The notes under the pieces are model-generated. The model worked only from the letters and a program-made list of their open reading frames with translations, searched no databases and was not told where the DNA came from. Shown here in pieces: positions 6,889 through 14,971 of a DNA stretch of 33,375 bases (its first letter is position 1; the number at the start of each line of letters is the position of its first letter). The stretch is from assembly GCF_009766095.1 (NCBI RefSeq), contig NZ_LMUD01000016.1, forward strand, positions 544,296 through 577,670. The letters run 5' to 3'. Source of the DNA: Granulicella sp. S190 (GTDB lineage Bacteria > Acidobacteriota > Terriglobia > Terriglobales > Acidobacteriaceae). The position numbers were made by a program, and so were the translations under genes.

Positions 6889-8604
6889 CTACTGCACCGT
6901 GAGTGCAATGGTCGTGTTCTGGGTGAGGCTTCCAGAGGTGGCTGTGACGGTCACCATCTGAACTCCTGTGGGAGTGCCGGGGGTTGATGGAGTGGAGGGT
7001 GAGGCGGGCGGCGTGGCGCCCTGGGCTGCGGTCGGGTTTGAAGAGCCGGAGCAACCGACTACCAGACCGGTGGAGATGAGTAGAAGAGCGAAGAGCCCGA
7101 GCAGTTGCAGGGGATTCGTTTTTCCAATGGCGCGGCGGCGGGAGAAGACAAGGATAGAGCCGAAGGGCATGAAGAATGCTACGGCGACGGTGGCTGCGTC
7201 CTTGCCCCAGGGAGCGGGCTGCTTGAGATGCGCCACGGCGGCCGCGGTCTGGATGGTGACGGTGCTGGTGGCTGCTGCGGTGGGCGTGACGGTGAGACTG
7301 CTGGGCGAGAAGGTGCAGGTGACGCCAGCCGGTCCGCTGCAAGAGAGAGTGACGTTTCCGGCGAAGCTGTTGGTGGGAGCGACGCTGATGGTCGCAGTCG
7401 TGGAGTTGCCTGCGGTGACGGTGGCGGCGGAGGTCGATGCGCTGAAGCCGAAGTTTGCCGCAGCGGTAGAGGAGGTGGTGTTGGCGATGCCGGCGAAGAG
7501 GCCGTGGCCTTCGTTAGCAAGGCCTGCAGCGATGTAGAGGGTGTTGGGATCTCCTGCGCCTGCCGGAGTTGCGTTGCTCTGGCCGAAGACGATCTCCCAG
7601 AGTGAGGCGAAGGCGAGCGGCTTGCCGGTGGCGTCAGTGATCTGGCCGAGGTAGGCAAAGGTGCTGGGGTTGTAGACGTTGATGATGCCGTCGCCGAAGT
7701 TGCCGACGAGGAGATCACCGCCGTAGATGCCGAATCCGGTGGGGGCGAGGGCTACTCCCCAGGGCGCGTTGAGGTTGCCGCCGGTGATGGCGCGGGAGAC
7801 GAAGTCGCCGCTGAGGTCAAAGACGTCGACGATGCCGTTCCCTGCGCCAACGGTCTGGAGGTACGTGGTTGCCGCGGCGTGGACGCCGGTGGAAGAGACA
7901 GCGTAGGGTGTTGGTGAAGCGGGGGAGCCGGTGTTGGTGCTGCGAAGAGCATAGGTGACGAAGACCTGATTGCCGATGACGTGGACGGCGAAGGGTGCGT
8001 AGTTCGCGGGGAGGGAGGTATCAGTGAAGGAGCCGGCGAGTTTGGCGGCCTTGAAGGTGGTGTCATAGACCTCAATGGCGGTGCCTGCGCCGAAGTTTGC
8101 CGCGAGGAGGAAGGTTCCGGTGGGATTGGTGAGGAGCGCGATGTCAGTGTAGACGGCGTTTGCGGCGCTGTTATTGATGGCGATCTGAGCGACGCTGTTG
8201 GTGGTGCCGAGGGCTGAGTTCCAGCCGCTGACGGTGCCGTCGAGCGTGGCGAAGAGGAAGGTGGCGGCAGAGCCGTTGGGGAGTTTGAAGTTTGTGGTGG
8301 AGGGGCTGAAGACGGTGCCGGTGGGAGAGCCCGTGCCGGTGCCTGCGGCGGTGGGGATGCTGACCTTGAAGGGGATGGTTCCCGTGGCGGTGGCGACATA
8401 GTCGAGGCCGCTGGCCTGGGTGTTGATCCAGAAGGCGGGTCCGACGGAGACGCCCCAGGGGTTAATGAATTGTGGGTCTGTAACTGCTGCGGTTACCGAA
8501 CCGTCGGAGAGGATGTTGGTGGCCTGGAAGGAGCCCGCAGTTTGTGCAGAGGCCGCTACGGCGAGGGAGAAGGTTGAGAGAAGGAGAGCCAGAAGATTTT
8601 TCAT
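6889..8604 (-). CDS. TIGR03118-like secreted propeller protein with Ig-like domain
   Basis: From the ATG at 8604 the protein starts MKNLLALLLSTFSLAVAASA, a clean signal peptide, and is 571 aa. In-frame starts at 8688 and 8754 would put 28 or 50 polar residues before the signal peptide, so I prefer the shorter form. Residues about 25-360 fit the TIGR03118 family (FINPWGVSVGPAFWIN, GTVSGWNSALGT, NAPWGVALAP, LLVGNFGDGIINVYNP), probably a beta-propeller. Next comes an Ig-like domain (TLSCSGPAGVTCTFSPSSL), two hydrophobic stretches separated by SRRR, and a Thr-rich tail. This tail is common in acidobacterial surface proteins. Function unknown; likely cell-surface or extracellular. Confidence 0.82.
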   Translation of the reverse strand: MKNLLALLLSTFSLAVAASAQTAGSFQATNILSDGSVTAAVTDPQFINPWGVSVGPAFWINTQASGLDYVATATGTIPFKVSIPTAAGTGTGSPTGTVFSPSTTNFKLPNGSAATFLFATLDGTVSGWNSALGTTNSVAQIAINNSAANAVYTDIALLTNPTGTFLLAANFGAGTAIEVYDTTFKAAKLAGSFTDTSLPANYAPFAVHVIGNQVFVTYALRSTNTGSPASPTPYAVSSTGVHAAATTYLQTVGAGNGIVDVFDLSGDFVSRAITGGNLNAPWGVALAPTGFGIYGGDLLVGNFGDGIINVYNPSTFAYLGQITDATGKPLAFASLWEIVFGQSNATPAGAGDPNTLYIAAGLANEGHGLFAGIANTTSSTAAANFGFSASTSAATVTAGNSTTATISVAPTNSFAGNVTLSCSGPAGVTCTFSPSSLTVTPTAAATSTVTIQTAAAVAHLKQPAPWGKDAATVAVAFFMPFGSILVFSRRRAIGKTNPLQLLGLFALLLISTGLVVGCSGSSNPTAAQGATPPASPSTPSTPGTPTGVQMVTVTATSGSLTQNTTIALTVQ

Positions 8605-8928
8605 GTGTGGCTGGAATCGCGTGCGAAGGCCTCGACGCGAGTCGATTTTGTTTTGTGCGGAGGAAGCTAAACAGGGTGCGGTTTGCATGATCTCTCTCTT
8701 TTTTCTCTGCGCGAACGCAGATTGTTTGCCGGTTACAAGGGGTGATCCGGTCAAGTTGAAGAGTAGAGAGGATAGGGGAGGGAGTTGTCAGAAGGTCGTC
8801 AGGAGCGCGTCATTTGATTGCACTACGTAAACTCGGGCCATTAGTGTCTTTGGGTGCGTAGGCCAAAGAGATAAAGCGTTAGGGATGTTCGTGAGCAGTT
8901 TGCTGAGAGTGTTTCGTAGAATAGAGCG

Positions 8929-10356
8929 ATGAAGAAAAGTGTTCCCCCGCTCTATATCACCAGTCTGATCGCGGGCGCGTTTTTCATGGAGAACCTTGAC
9001 GGCACGATTATTGCCACGGCGCTGCCGCAGATGGCGCGCAGCTTCCATGTGGGAGCGGTCAATCTCAATATTGGGATGACGGCCTATCTGCTGACGCTTG
9101 CGGTTTTTATTCCAATCAGCGGGTGGGTGGCTGACCGCTTCGGCGCGCGATCGGTGTTTGCTTCGGCGATTGCTGTGTTTACGATCGCCTCTTTGTTTTG
9201 CGGTGCCTCTCGCACGCTGACGCAGTTTACGTTGATGCGGATTCTTCAGGGATTTGGGGGGGCCATGATGGTGCCGGTGGGGCGGCTGATTGTTCTACGC
9301 ACTACTCCGAAGGATAAGCTGACGCAGGCGATCGCATATATCACGTGGCCTGGGCTGACGGCGTTGGTGATTGGACCTCCACTGGGAGGATTTATCACGA
9401 CGTATGCGAGCTGGCACTGGATCTTCTTTCTCAATCTTCCGCTCGGTGTGATGGCCTTGATTCTTACGCTGCTGTGGATTGAGAATGTTCGAACGGACGA
9501 CAGGCATCCGTTCGACTGGACGACGTTTCTTCTGGGTGGCTTCGCCTCTACCGGTGCCGTGTATGCGATGGAAAAGCTGGGAGGCGATGGCGCGCAGTGG
9601 CGGTTGCCGGTGATCGTCCTTGCTCTCAGCGTGCTCAGTGGAGTGGTCGCGATTGTGGTTGCACGGCGAAGGCCTGCCACATCGCTGGTGGACTTCGAGT
9701 CGTTGAAGTTGAAGAGCTATTCGCTGTCGGTGTATGGCGCGAGCGCCTTTCGCATTGCGGTTTCGGTGTTGCCGTTCCTGCTGCCGTTGATGTTTCAGAT
9801 TGCGTTTGGCCTGAATGCGTTTCGATCGGGACTTTATCTTCTTGCGCTGTTTGGCGGAGACCTGAGCATGAAGGCGTTTGTGATTCAGCTGCTGCGCCGC
9901 TTTGGTTTTCGCAGGATTTTGCTGGTCAACGGGGTGATTACAGCCGGGTCGATGGCTCTGTGTGCGATTCTCAATCCGACGACTCCGCCAGCTTTGATTG
10001 CCGCCATTCTGTTCTTCCATGGAGCATGCCGGTCGATGGAGTTTACCTGCATGACTACGCTTGCGTACACGGAGATTCCGGCGAACAGGATGAGCCGGGC
10101 GAATGGATTTTTGAGCGCGATCATGCAGTTGAGCATGGGAATGGGAGTGGCGGTGGGAGCGATTACGCTGCGTCTTGTGGCCCATGCGCACGGCCACTCT
10201 GCTGCGGTGCCGCAACTTCGCGATTTCCATATAGCTATTCTTTTTATGGCGGTGCTTGCGCTGGGGCCGGTGCTCGATAGTCTGGGTCTGTCGCCGGATG
10301 CGGGAGTTACGACGAGCGGTCACGGTCAGCCGAAGCTTGAAGTCAATCCTGTGTGA
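8929..10356 (+). CDS. MFS transporter, DHA2 (EmrB/QacA-like) drug exporter family
   Basis: A 475-aa polytopic protein. Helix 1 holds ENLDGTIIATALPQMA, the DHA2 motif D1 with the membrane-embedded Asp. The loop after helix 2 (GWVADRFGARSVF) is MFS motif A, and RILQGFGGAMMVPVGR is motif B. Helix 5 has GPPLGGFITTYASWHWIFFLN, motif C of drug/proton antiporters. The length fits 12-14 helices. It probably exports small toxic compounds using the proton gradient; substrate unknown. It is followed after 36 bp by ruvX on the same strand, so they may be cotranscribed. Confidence 0.92.
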   Translation: MKKSVPPLYITSLIAGAFFMENLDGTIIATALPQMARSFHVGAVNLNIGMTAYLLTLAVFIPISGWVADRFGARSVFASAIAVFTIASLFCGASRTLTQFTLMRILQGFGGAMMVPVGRLIVLRTTPKDKLTQAIAYITWPGLTALVIGPPLGGFITTYASWHWIFFLNLPLGVMALILTLLWIENVRTDDRHPFDWTTFLLGGFASTGAVYAMEKLGGDGAQWRLPVIVLALSVLSGVVAIVVARRRPATSLVDFESLKLKSYSLSVYGASAFRIAVSVLPFLLPLMFQIAFGLNAFRSGLYLLALFGGDLSMKAFVIQLLRRFGFRRILLVNGVITAGSMALCAILNPTTPPALIAAILFFHGACRSMEFTCMTTLAYTEIPANRMSRANGFLSAIMQLSMGMGVAVGAITLRLVAHAHGHSAAVPQLRDFHIAILFMAVLALGPVLDSLGLSPDAGVTTSGHGQPKLEVNPV

Positions 10357-10392
10357 TTGGGTGAGTGACAGAAAAGCAAATAGACTGGAGGC

Positions 10393-10872
10393 ATGGTGAG
10401 CGGGCGCGTGATGGCGTTGGATGTGGGGAAGATCAGGGTCGGCGTTGCGCTGTCGGACCCGCTTGGATACACGGCGCAGCCGTTGCTGACGCTTTGGCGG
10501 AAAACCAGAGGGGAGGATCTCCGAAGCTTGATGCGACTGATTCGCAAGCATGAGGTTGTAGAGATTGTGGTGGGAAATCCGCTGCACCTATCTGGCGATG
10601 TGAGTCCGTGGGCGGCGAAGGTGCATGAGTTCGCAGAGGAGTTGAGGGTGCGCTCCGGATTGCCGGTGCAGTTATGGGATGAGCGGCTAACCTCCGTTGC
10701 GGCGCATGAGCTGCTGAACGAAGCAGGGCATGATCGCAAGGATCGCAAGTACGTGATCGACCAGGTGGCGGCGGTGATTATTCTGCGGGGATGGATGGAG
10801 AGCAGGGAAGAGGCGGCTGCGCGAGCGCGAAGAGATAGTGCTGAGGCGAAGACCGAGGATGAGCACAGATGA
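10393..10872 (+). CDS. ruvX: Pre-16S rRNA nuclease / putative Holliday junction resolvase RuvX (YqgF)
   Basis: A 159-aa protein of the RNase H-like YqgF family. It opens with VMALDVGKIRVGVALSDPLG, carrying the first catalytic Asp (D10). It then has IVVGNPLHLSGDVSPWA, LWDERLTSVAAHELL, with the second acidic site in DERLTS, and KYVIDQVAAVIIL, with the last Asp. The length is normal with a short Lys/Glu-rich tail. An excellent ribosome site (GGAGG) precedes the ATG. The product matures the 5' end of 16S rRNA in E. coli and is essential in many bacteria. Its stop overlaps the next start by four bases. Confidence 0.95.
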   Translation: MVSGRVMALDVGKIRVGVALSDPLGYTAQPLLTLWRKTRGEDLRSLMRLIRKHEVVEIVVGNPLHLSGDVSPWAAKVHEFAEELRVRSGLPVQLWDERLTSVAAHELLNEAGHDRKDRKYVIDQVAAVIILRGWMESREEAAARARRDSAEAKTEDEHR

Positions 10873-12272
10873 AAGACGGAGCATTGAGAACTAATGGACG
10901 TGAGGTTTTGAAGAGAGTTCTTTCGTTACTTTCTGTATGGGCGCTTTTATTGCCGGTTGTTACCCGTTGCGTGGCGGCAGAGACTAGGTCTGCTGCAAAC
11001 GCGCACAAGCCGGTAGTGGTTGTGATTACCATCGACGGGTTTCCTGCTCGTGCGCTTGAGGATCCTCGTTTGCCTATGCCGGTGCTTCGGTCGCTTGCGG
11101 CTACGGGTGCTGTAGCGAAGGAGATGCAACCGATCAATCCTACGGTCACCTGGCCGAACCATACCGCAATGATTACCGGTGTCGATGCGAGTGAACATTT
11201 TGTGATGGCGAATGGCCTAATCGTTATGCCGCCTGATGGGAGTGCTCCGGTGGTTGAGCCGTGGACGGATAAAGAAAAACTGGTCCACGCGCGGACGCTG
11301 TATGAGGCGGCTGCGGAGAAGGGTTTGACGACCGGACAAGTGGATTGGGTGGCGGTGTATGGCGCGAAGGGCATTCGTTGGCAGTTCGGCGAGAAGCCTG
11401 ATGTACGCGATGAGATTCCCAACGATCTGATCGCGCAAGGCATCCTGACGCGCGAAGAGGTGGAACACTTTGGTGAAGGGAGCAGTCCAGCGTGGCGAGA
11501 TGAGGTGTGGACAGACGCTGCTGTCGATATTCTTGCGAGGCACACGCCGGATCTGCTGCTGTTTCACCTGCTGCAGACGGACTCGATTCAGCATGAGTAC
11601 GGGCCATTAACTCCGGCTGCTTACGCTTCCTATGCTTATGCTGATCACTGTCTCGGGCGAGTGGTTGAGGCTGCGCGTACAGCCGGCATTCTGGATAGAA
11701 CGACGTTCTTCATCCTCTCCGACCATGGCTTCGCGACTTACACACATACGATCAGCCCTAATGTGGCGCTGATTGAGCAGGGGCTACTTCACAGGCAAGG
11801 CAATGGTTATGTAGGAGACGTCTGGGTGAAGGCGGAGGGTGGAGCGGCTTCGGTTTACATCCGCGATGTGCGACGGCGAGCGGAACTGCTTCCGAAGCTG
11901 AAGGCATACTTTGCCGGCGTTCCAGGTATCGAGCATGTGTACACCAACGAGGAGGCTCGGGGGCTTGGGATTCCTGACGAGGCCAAGAGCGACCAGGCTC
12001 CGCAGATCTATCTTGCTGCTGGCGCGGACTATGCGTTCAGCGATGATACGAACGGCGAACTGGTGCGCGCGAGTTCGCCTAAAGGCCAGCATGGCTATCT
12101 GAATACGATGGCCGATATGCAGGCTCTGTTCGTAGCGTCTGGTGCGGCGATCAAACCTGGCGTAGCGCTGGGGGCAATCTCGAACCTGGCGGTGGCGCCG
12201 ACGATCGCGAAGGTGTTGGGGGTGAAGTTGCCTGAGGCGAAGCACGCTCCGCTCGATGAGATTCTTCGGTAG
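10869..12272 (+). CDS. Exported nucleotide pyrophosphatase/phosphodiesterase (NPP-type, alkaline phosphatase superfamily)
   Basis: A 467-aa protein with a signal peptide (hydrophobic core about residues 15-33, cleavage near VAAET). The metal-binding start VVVVITIDGFPA places D56 as a zinc ligand. INPTVTWPNHTAMITG contains the nucleophilic Thr94 in the NPP consensus TxTWPNH. Further metal sites are seen in TDSIQHEYGP and LSDHGFATYTH. These residues define the type I phosphodiesterase/nucleotide pyrophosphatase family, which cleaves phosphodiester or pyrophosphate bonds in the periplasm. The ATG overlaps the ruvX stop (ATGA), implying translational coupling. The substrate is not predictable from sequence. 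Confidence 0.92.
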   Translation: MKDGALRTNGREVLKRVLSLLSVWALLLPVVTRCVAAETRSAANAHKPVVVVITIDGFPARALEDPRLPMPVLRSLAATGAVAKEMQPINPTVTWPNHTAMITGVDASEHFVMANGLIVMPPDGSAPVVEPWTDKEKLVHARTLYEAAAEKGLTTGQVDWVAVYGAKGIRWQFGEKPDVRDEIPNDLIAQGILTREEVEHFGEGSSPAWRDEVWTDAAVDILARHTPDLLLFHLLQTDSIQHEYGPLTPAAYASYAYADHCLGRVVEAARTAGILDRTTFFILSDHGFATYTHTISPNVALIEQGLLHRQGNGYVGDVWVKAEGGAASVYIRDVRRRAELLPKLKAYFAGVPGIEHVYTNEEARGLGIPDEAKSDQAPQIYLAAGADYAFSDDTNGELVRASSPKGQHGYLNTMADMQALFVASGAAIKPGVALGAISNLAVAPTIAKVLGVKLPEAKHAPLDEILR

Positions 12273-12283
12273 ATTCTGCGTGT

Positions 12284-12345
12284 TGCCGGTGGCCCGGAGC
12301 GGCGGTTCGCACGTTTGCAATCCGCCGCGCTCGTCGGGCCGGCGG
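12284..12345. terminator. Imperfect GC-rich hairpin between convergent genes
   Basis: The left arm 12285-12305 (GCCGGTGGCCCGGAGCGGCG plus one G) pairs with 12322-12345 with a few bulges. It spans almost the whole 74-bp gap between the phosphodiesterase stop and the SDR stop. It probably slows or ends transcription from both sides, though there is no T-run. Confidence 0.5.
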
Positions 12346-12346
12346 T

Positions 12347-13231
12347 TCAGGACTTTGCTGTCCCCAGATTGAGCAGTTCTGGGATCGGTGCTGCGTCCTG
12401 GAAGATGGTTGACGCGGTGATATGTTTCCACTGCTCGGCTTCGCTGGCGCGCGAAGCTTCGACCTGGTGCACACGCTTTTCTGCATCGACGCCGAGGATC
12501 AGCCGCAATGGAACCTTGTCGCTGTTTGCCAGTTCCACGATCACGTTAGCAATCTTTCGGGGATCACCTTCCCATTTATCTTCGTATCCACGCAACAGTT
12601 TCCAGAGCATACCAACCGATGCCTCATATTCCGGTAGCAGGGCTGGCTTGTTCTCGCCTGCACGTCGCGACCAGTTTGTGCGAATGCCGCCTGGCTCCAG
12701 GGTGCAGACTTTCACACCGAAGGGCGCGACCTCCATTGCGAGAGAGTCACTGAAGCCTCCGACCGCCCACTTCGCCGCGTGATAGGCCGTGTTTCCAGCG
12801 ATAGCGATACGCCCACCTACCGACGAGATTTGAAAGATGTGACCGCTCTTTTGCGCGCGCATGACAGGAACGGCGGCCCGTGTGGTGTAGACCACCCCGT
12901 AGAAGCAGGTGTCGACGATGGCCTGAAAGTCCTCTGCACTCATCTGTTCGAATGGAGCAAACTGTCCATAGCCGGCGTTGTTGACGAGGACGTCGAGGCG
13001 TCCGAAGGTGTCGAGCGCGGCTTGAACGGCCGCCTTTGCTGCTGTTTCATCGCGTACTTCGAGGGTTACGGGTTTGATCCGTTCCCCATACTGTGCCACC
13101 AGAGGGGTAAGCTCCTCTGTCCGACGCGCGCCTGCGACGACGCTATCTCCCGCTGCGAGCGCTGCTTCGGCGATATCCCGCCCTAAACCATTTCCGCTTC
13201 CTGTAATCAACCAGACTTTTGCCATTTCCAA
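12347..13231 (-). CDS. SDR family oxidoreductase (classical short-chain dehydrogenase)
   Basis: A 294-aa classical SDR. It has TGSGNGLG (residues 10-17, the TGxxxGxG cofactor turn), NNAGYGQF (the NNAG structural motif), ISSVGGRI (catalytic Ser strand) and YHAAKWAVGG (catalytic YxxxK). The ending after ...PGGIRTNW is typical. A second in-frame ATG two codons on (MAKVWL) is an equally possible start. It lies 66 bp downstream of a TetR gene on the same strand, with a palindrome in the gap, so it is probably the regulator's target. The cofactor is probably NADP(H), because an Arg pair (ARRTE) follows the second strand. Substrate unknown. Confidence 0.9.
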   Translation of the reverse strand: MEMAKVWLITGSGNGLGRDIAEAALAAGDSVVAGARRTEELTPLVAQYGERIKPVTLEVRDETAAKAAVQAALDTFGRLDVLVNNAGYGQFAPFEQMSAEDFQAIVDTCFYGVVYTTRAAVPVMRAQKSGHIFQISSVGGRIAIAGNTAYHAAKWAVGGFSDSLAMEVAPFGVKVCTLEPGGIRTNWSRRAGENKPALLPEYEASVGMLWKLLRGYEDKWEGDPRKIANVIVELANSDKVPLRLILGVDAEKRVHQVEASRASEAEQWKHITASTIFQDAAPIPELLNLGTAKS

Positions 13232-13255
13232 ATATCCCCTGGAGATAAGATTACT

Positions 13256-13279
13256 AAATGACTGACTAGTTGCTCATTT
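13256..13279. promoter_or_regulatory. Operator-like palindrome between tetR and the SDR gene
   Basis: Arms AAATGA (13256-13261) and TCATTT (13274-13279) are perfect complements around a central palindrome ACTAGT (13265-13270), with three unmatched bases on each side. The size and position, directly upstream of the SDR gene and just after tetR, fit a TetR-family operator. Confidence 0.5.
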
Positions 13280-13297
13280 ATTTTATTTCCATAGAGA

Positions 13298-13864
13298 TTA
13301 CCGAATGGCGCGCCAGAAGACCTCGAAGGCTCGATCTATGATCCTTTCGCGCTGTCGAGGGCGTTTGGCGATGGCGTCGATCGTCACCTCCTGCATCGCG
13401 GACATCGTCGCTGCCGCGAACCCGTCCGGCAGACCACGGAGGGATGCCCGGTTGCCCAGATCGCTGAGTGTTTTGTCGACCGCACCGCGATCGATGGCTG
13501 TCTGCATACGGGTTTCAGGAGTGACGAGGTTCGAGATGGTCAACTGGATGGAGACTTTTCTCTTTTCGGGGAATTCGAGCGCCCAGTAGAGGAAGCTCGA
13601 CCACACATGGCGGGTGCGGGCCTCGAGGCTTGATTTGTGAGGGAAGTCTGAGTTTATTCGAGCGTACGCTTCTCTCTTGAGCTCGAGATAGAGCTCGTTT
13701 ATCAGCTCTTCCTTGTTTGCGAAGTAGGTGAAGAGAGTGCCTGTAGCGATGTTCGCACGCTTCGCGATCTTCGCGGTTGGTGCGGCAAGTCCGGCTTCGG
13801 CTATCTCGTAAGTCGCTGCCTGAAGGATTGCGCTGCGATTCGCAGGGTTTTTGACTCGTGCCAT
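13298..13864 (-). CDS. TetR/AcrR family transcriptional regulator
   Basis: From the ATG at 13864 the protein is 188 aa, normal for TetR. It begins MARVKNPANRSAILQAATYE and then has the helix-turn-helix TAKIAKRANIATGTLFTYF and the connecting helix NKEELINELYLELK. The C-terminal ligand domain is unspecific. The open frame extends 68 codons upstream to 14068, but that stretch is not TetR-like and has no hydrophobic or domain signal, so I reject the longer start. It most likely represses the SDR gene downstream, possibly itself too. Confidence 0.88.
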   Translation of the reverse strand: MARVKNPANRSAILQAATYEIAEAGLAAPTAKIAKRANIATGTLFTYFANKEELINELYLELKREAYARINSDFPHKSSLEARTRHVWSSFLYWALEFPEKRKVSIQLTISNLVTPETRMQTAIDRGAVDKTLSDLGNRASLRGLPDGFAAATMSAMQEVTIDAIAKRPRQRERIIDRAFEVFWRAIR

Positions 13865-13951
13865 AGGTAGAGCTGAGAGTATAGCTGTTCGACGCTGAGA
13901 GCCAGACGTGCTGGCTTGCAGCTTTCTATTTTGAGTGCAGAAGCAACGATA

Positions 13952-13974
13952 AGGCCCTCCGTATAAGAGGGCCT
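13952..13974. terminator. Perfect 8-bp GC-rich hairpin
   Basis: AGGCCCTC (13952-13959) and GAGGGCCT (13967-13974) form a perfect stem with a 7-nt loop, upstream of tetR. There is no long T-run on either side. It could be a leftover terminator of a gene lost from the 14 kb junction, or an element in the tetR leader. Confidence 0.4.
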
Positions 13975-14064
13975 CAGGTAAGGCTATGAGTTTTGAATCG
14001 TGAAATGATATGGCTTTGGTAGTTAGAAGGGTTATTGCTCCCGTGCAATTGTTCTTAACAGCGA

Positions 14065-14439
14065 TCATTGCCGATTGGTTGTCAAATCTGAAGATAAACG
14101 CGACACAAAGTATGGTTTTATAGCAATCCTTGGTTCTAGATCCAAACGCAACGGTTCAAGTTGCAGATAGTACTCCTTGAAGGCACGGCCAAAGTCATGC
14201 TTTCGATCTGCCCACCCCGGTTTCGATCCGTGCAAACAATCTCTTCGGTACGCAAAAAAGCCAGTATCCGCATGCAGGTGGCGACTTTGGTCAGGACGTC
14301 GAACATTTTTCAATCGCACGACTCCCTGATACCTCGAAATAAGATGGAACTTCGAAGGTCTGCGCCACACCTCACGGGAATTGAAGTCATGCGTAGGATC
14401 CGCAACTAGAATGCATCCTGCTGCGTCCGGGCGTTTCAT
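14065..14439 (-). pseudogene. Possible gene fragment of unknown family, cut by the IS remnant
   Basis: The minus frame gives a 124-aa product. Its last about 80 residues have a convincing protein-like composition (ADTGFFAYRRDCLHGSKPGW, then DRKHDFGRAFKEYYLQLEPL). The upstream part overlaps, antisense, the transposase remnant at 14340-14409. I do not recognise the family. A plausible reading is the 3' end of a gene truncated by an insertion. It may equally be a chance open frame in a 745-bp region between tetR and the VOC gene. Confidence 0.25.
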
Positions 14440-14513
14440 CTGAAGTGCGCTTCTTCAATAGACTGTTTGTAATCTATGCTTGATGGCTTGCGCCGGCTGT
14501 TTGCAACAGAGCC
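14340..14513 (+). mobile_element. IS6-family insertion sequence remnant (3' end with terminal inverted repeat)
   Basis: The plus frame ending at 14409 reads LRRSAPHLTGIEVMRRIRN, matching the C-terminus of IS6-family transposases (pattern LxGIEvmhmIRk). About 90 bp further, TTTGCAACAGAGCC (14500-14513) is a near-match to the right terminal repeat of IS6/IS26-type elements (TTTGCAACAGTGCC in IS26). The transposase 5' part and the left terminus are missing. It ends 97 bp from the stop of the imported P450 operon. Its DNA at 14361-14406 is clearly similar to the second remnant at about 19680-19728, in the same orientation. Confidence 0.65.
14500..14513 (+). repeat. IS6-type right terminal inverted repeat
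   Basis: TTTGCAACAGAGCC differs at one base from the IS26 right end. It lies downstream of the transposase-like C-terminus at 14409 at a distance that suits an IS end, marking the left boundary of the inserted block. No matching left repeat GGCTCTGTTGCAAA was found in the window. Confidence 0.6.
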
Positions 14514-14609
14514 ATCGAGAGATTCACGTACACCGTTGCGTAAGAGCCTGGAGGTGCAATTCCTCTGGTCTACTCGATCAGCTATCGGATCCTGTAGACT
14601 GGGGCGCGG

Positions 14610-14969
14610 CTATCCTGCGCCTGAGTCTGTGGGCTGGATATACTCCCAGATCGATCCATCCGGGTGCTGCGCGATAAGGCGGGTACCACCCGGCGACTGG
14701 ACGGGACCGTCAATGATGGTCCCGAGTGCTCGCTCCAGGCTCGCTATTACTCGACTGAGATCGGCTACCTCGATCGTGGCAACGCGATTGCTGTAGTCCG
14801 CAGCCTGCGGCCCGCTGAGTAGCAGGAACGGACCCACAGAGGCTAGTTCGAGACCTCTGAACCCGAAGCGCCAAGGTTCCTGTATCCCGGCGAGATCCAT
14901 ATACAGGGGCAGCGCTTTGTCGATGTCATCGACCACCACCCGGGCGATAATCTTCCTGATGTTAGACAT
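14610..14969 (-). CDS. VOC (glyoxalase/bleomycin-resistance fold) family protein
   Basis: A 119-aa protein from the ATG at 14969: MSNIRKIIARVVVDDIDKAL, the first beta-alpha-beta unit of a VOC domain. It ends with TRLIAQHPDGSIWEYIQPTD, the usual metal-side strand carrying the terminal Glu. Upstream in-frame GTGs at 14978 and 14975 would overlap the P450 stop (14972). Either way the two genes are translationally coupled. VOC proteins are metal-dependent enzymes or ligand-binding resistance proteins. Here the role could be an isomerase or cyclase step, or self-protection against the operon's product; sequence alone does not decide. It is the last gene of the operon. Confidence 0.83.
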   Translation of the reverse strand: MSNIRKIIARVVVDDIDKALPLYMDLAGIQEPWRFGFRGLELASVGPFLLLSGPQAADYSNRVATIEVADLSRVIASLERALGTIIDGPVQSPGGTRLIAQHPDGSIWEYIQPTDSGAG

Positions 14970-14971
14970 GA

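Noticed and set aside
9295..10587. 430-aa minus-strand open frame
   Set aside because: Antisense to the MFS transporter and ruvX; Arg/His/Gln-rich with no membrane or domain pattern.
13951..14100. Possible tRNA or attachment site at the edge of the imported block
   Set aside because: The hairpin is present, but no cloverleaf or direct repeat of an attachment site could be seen.
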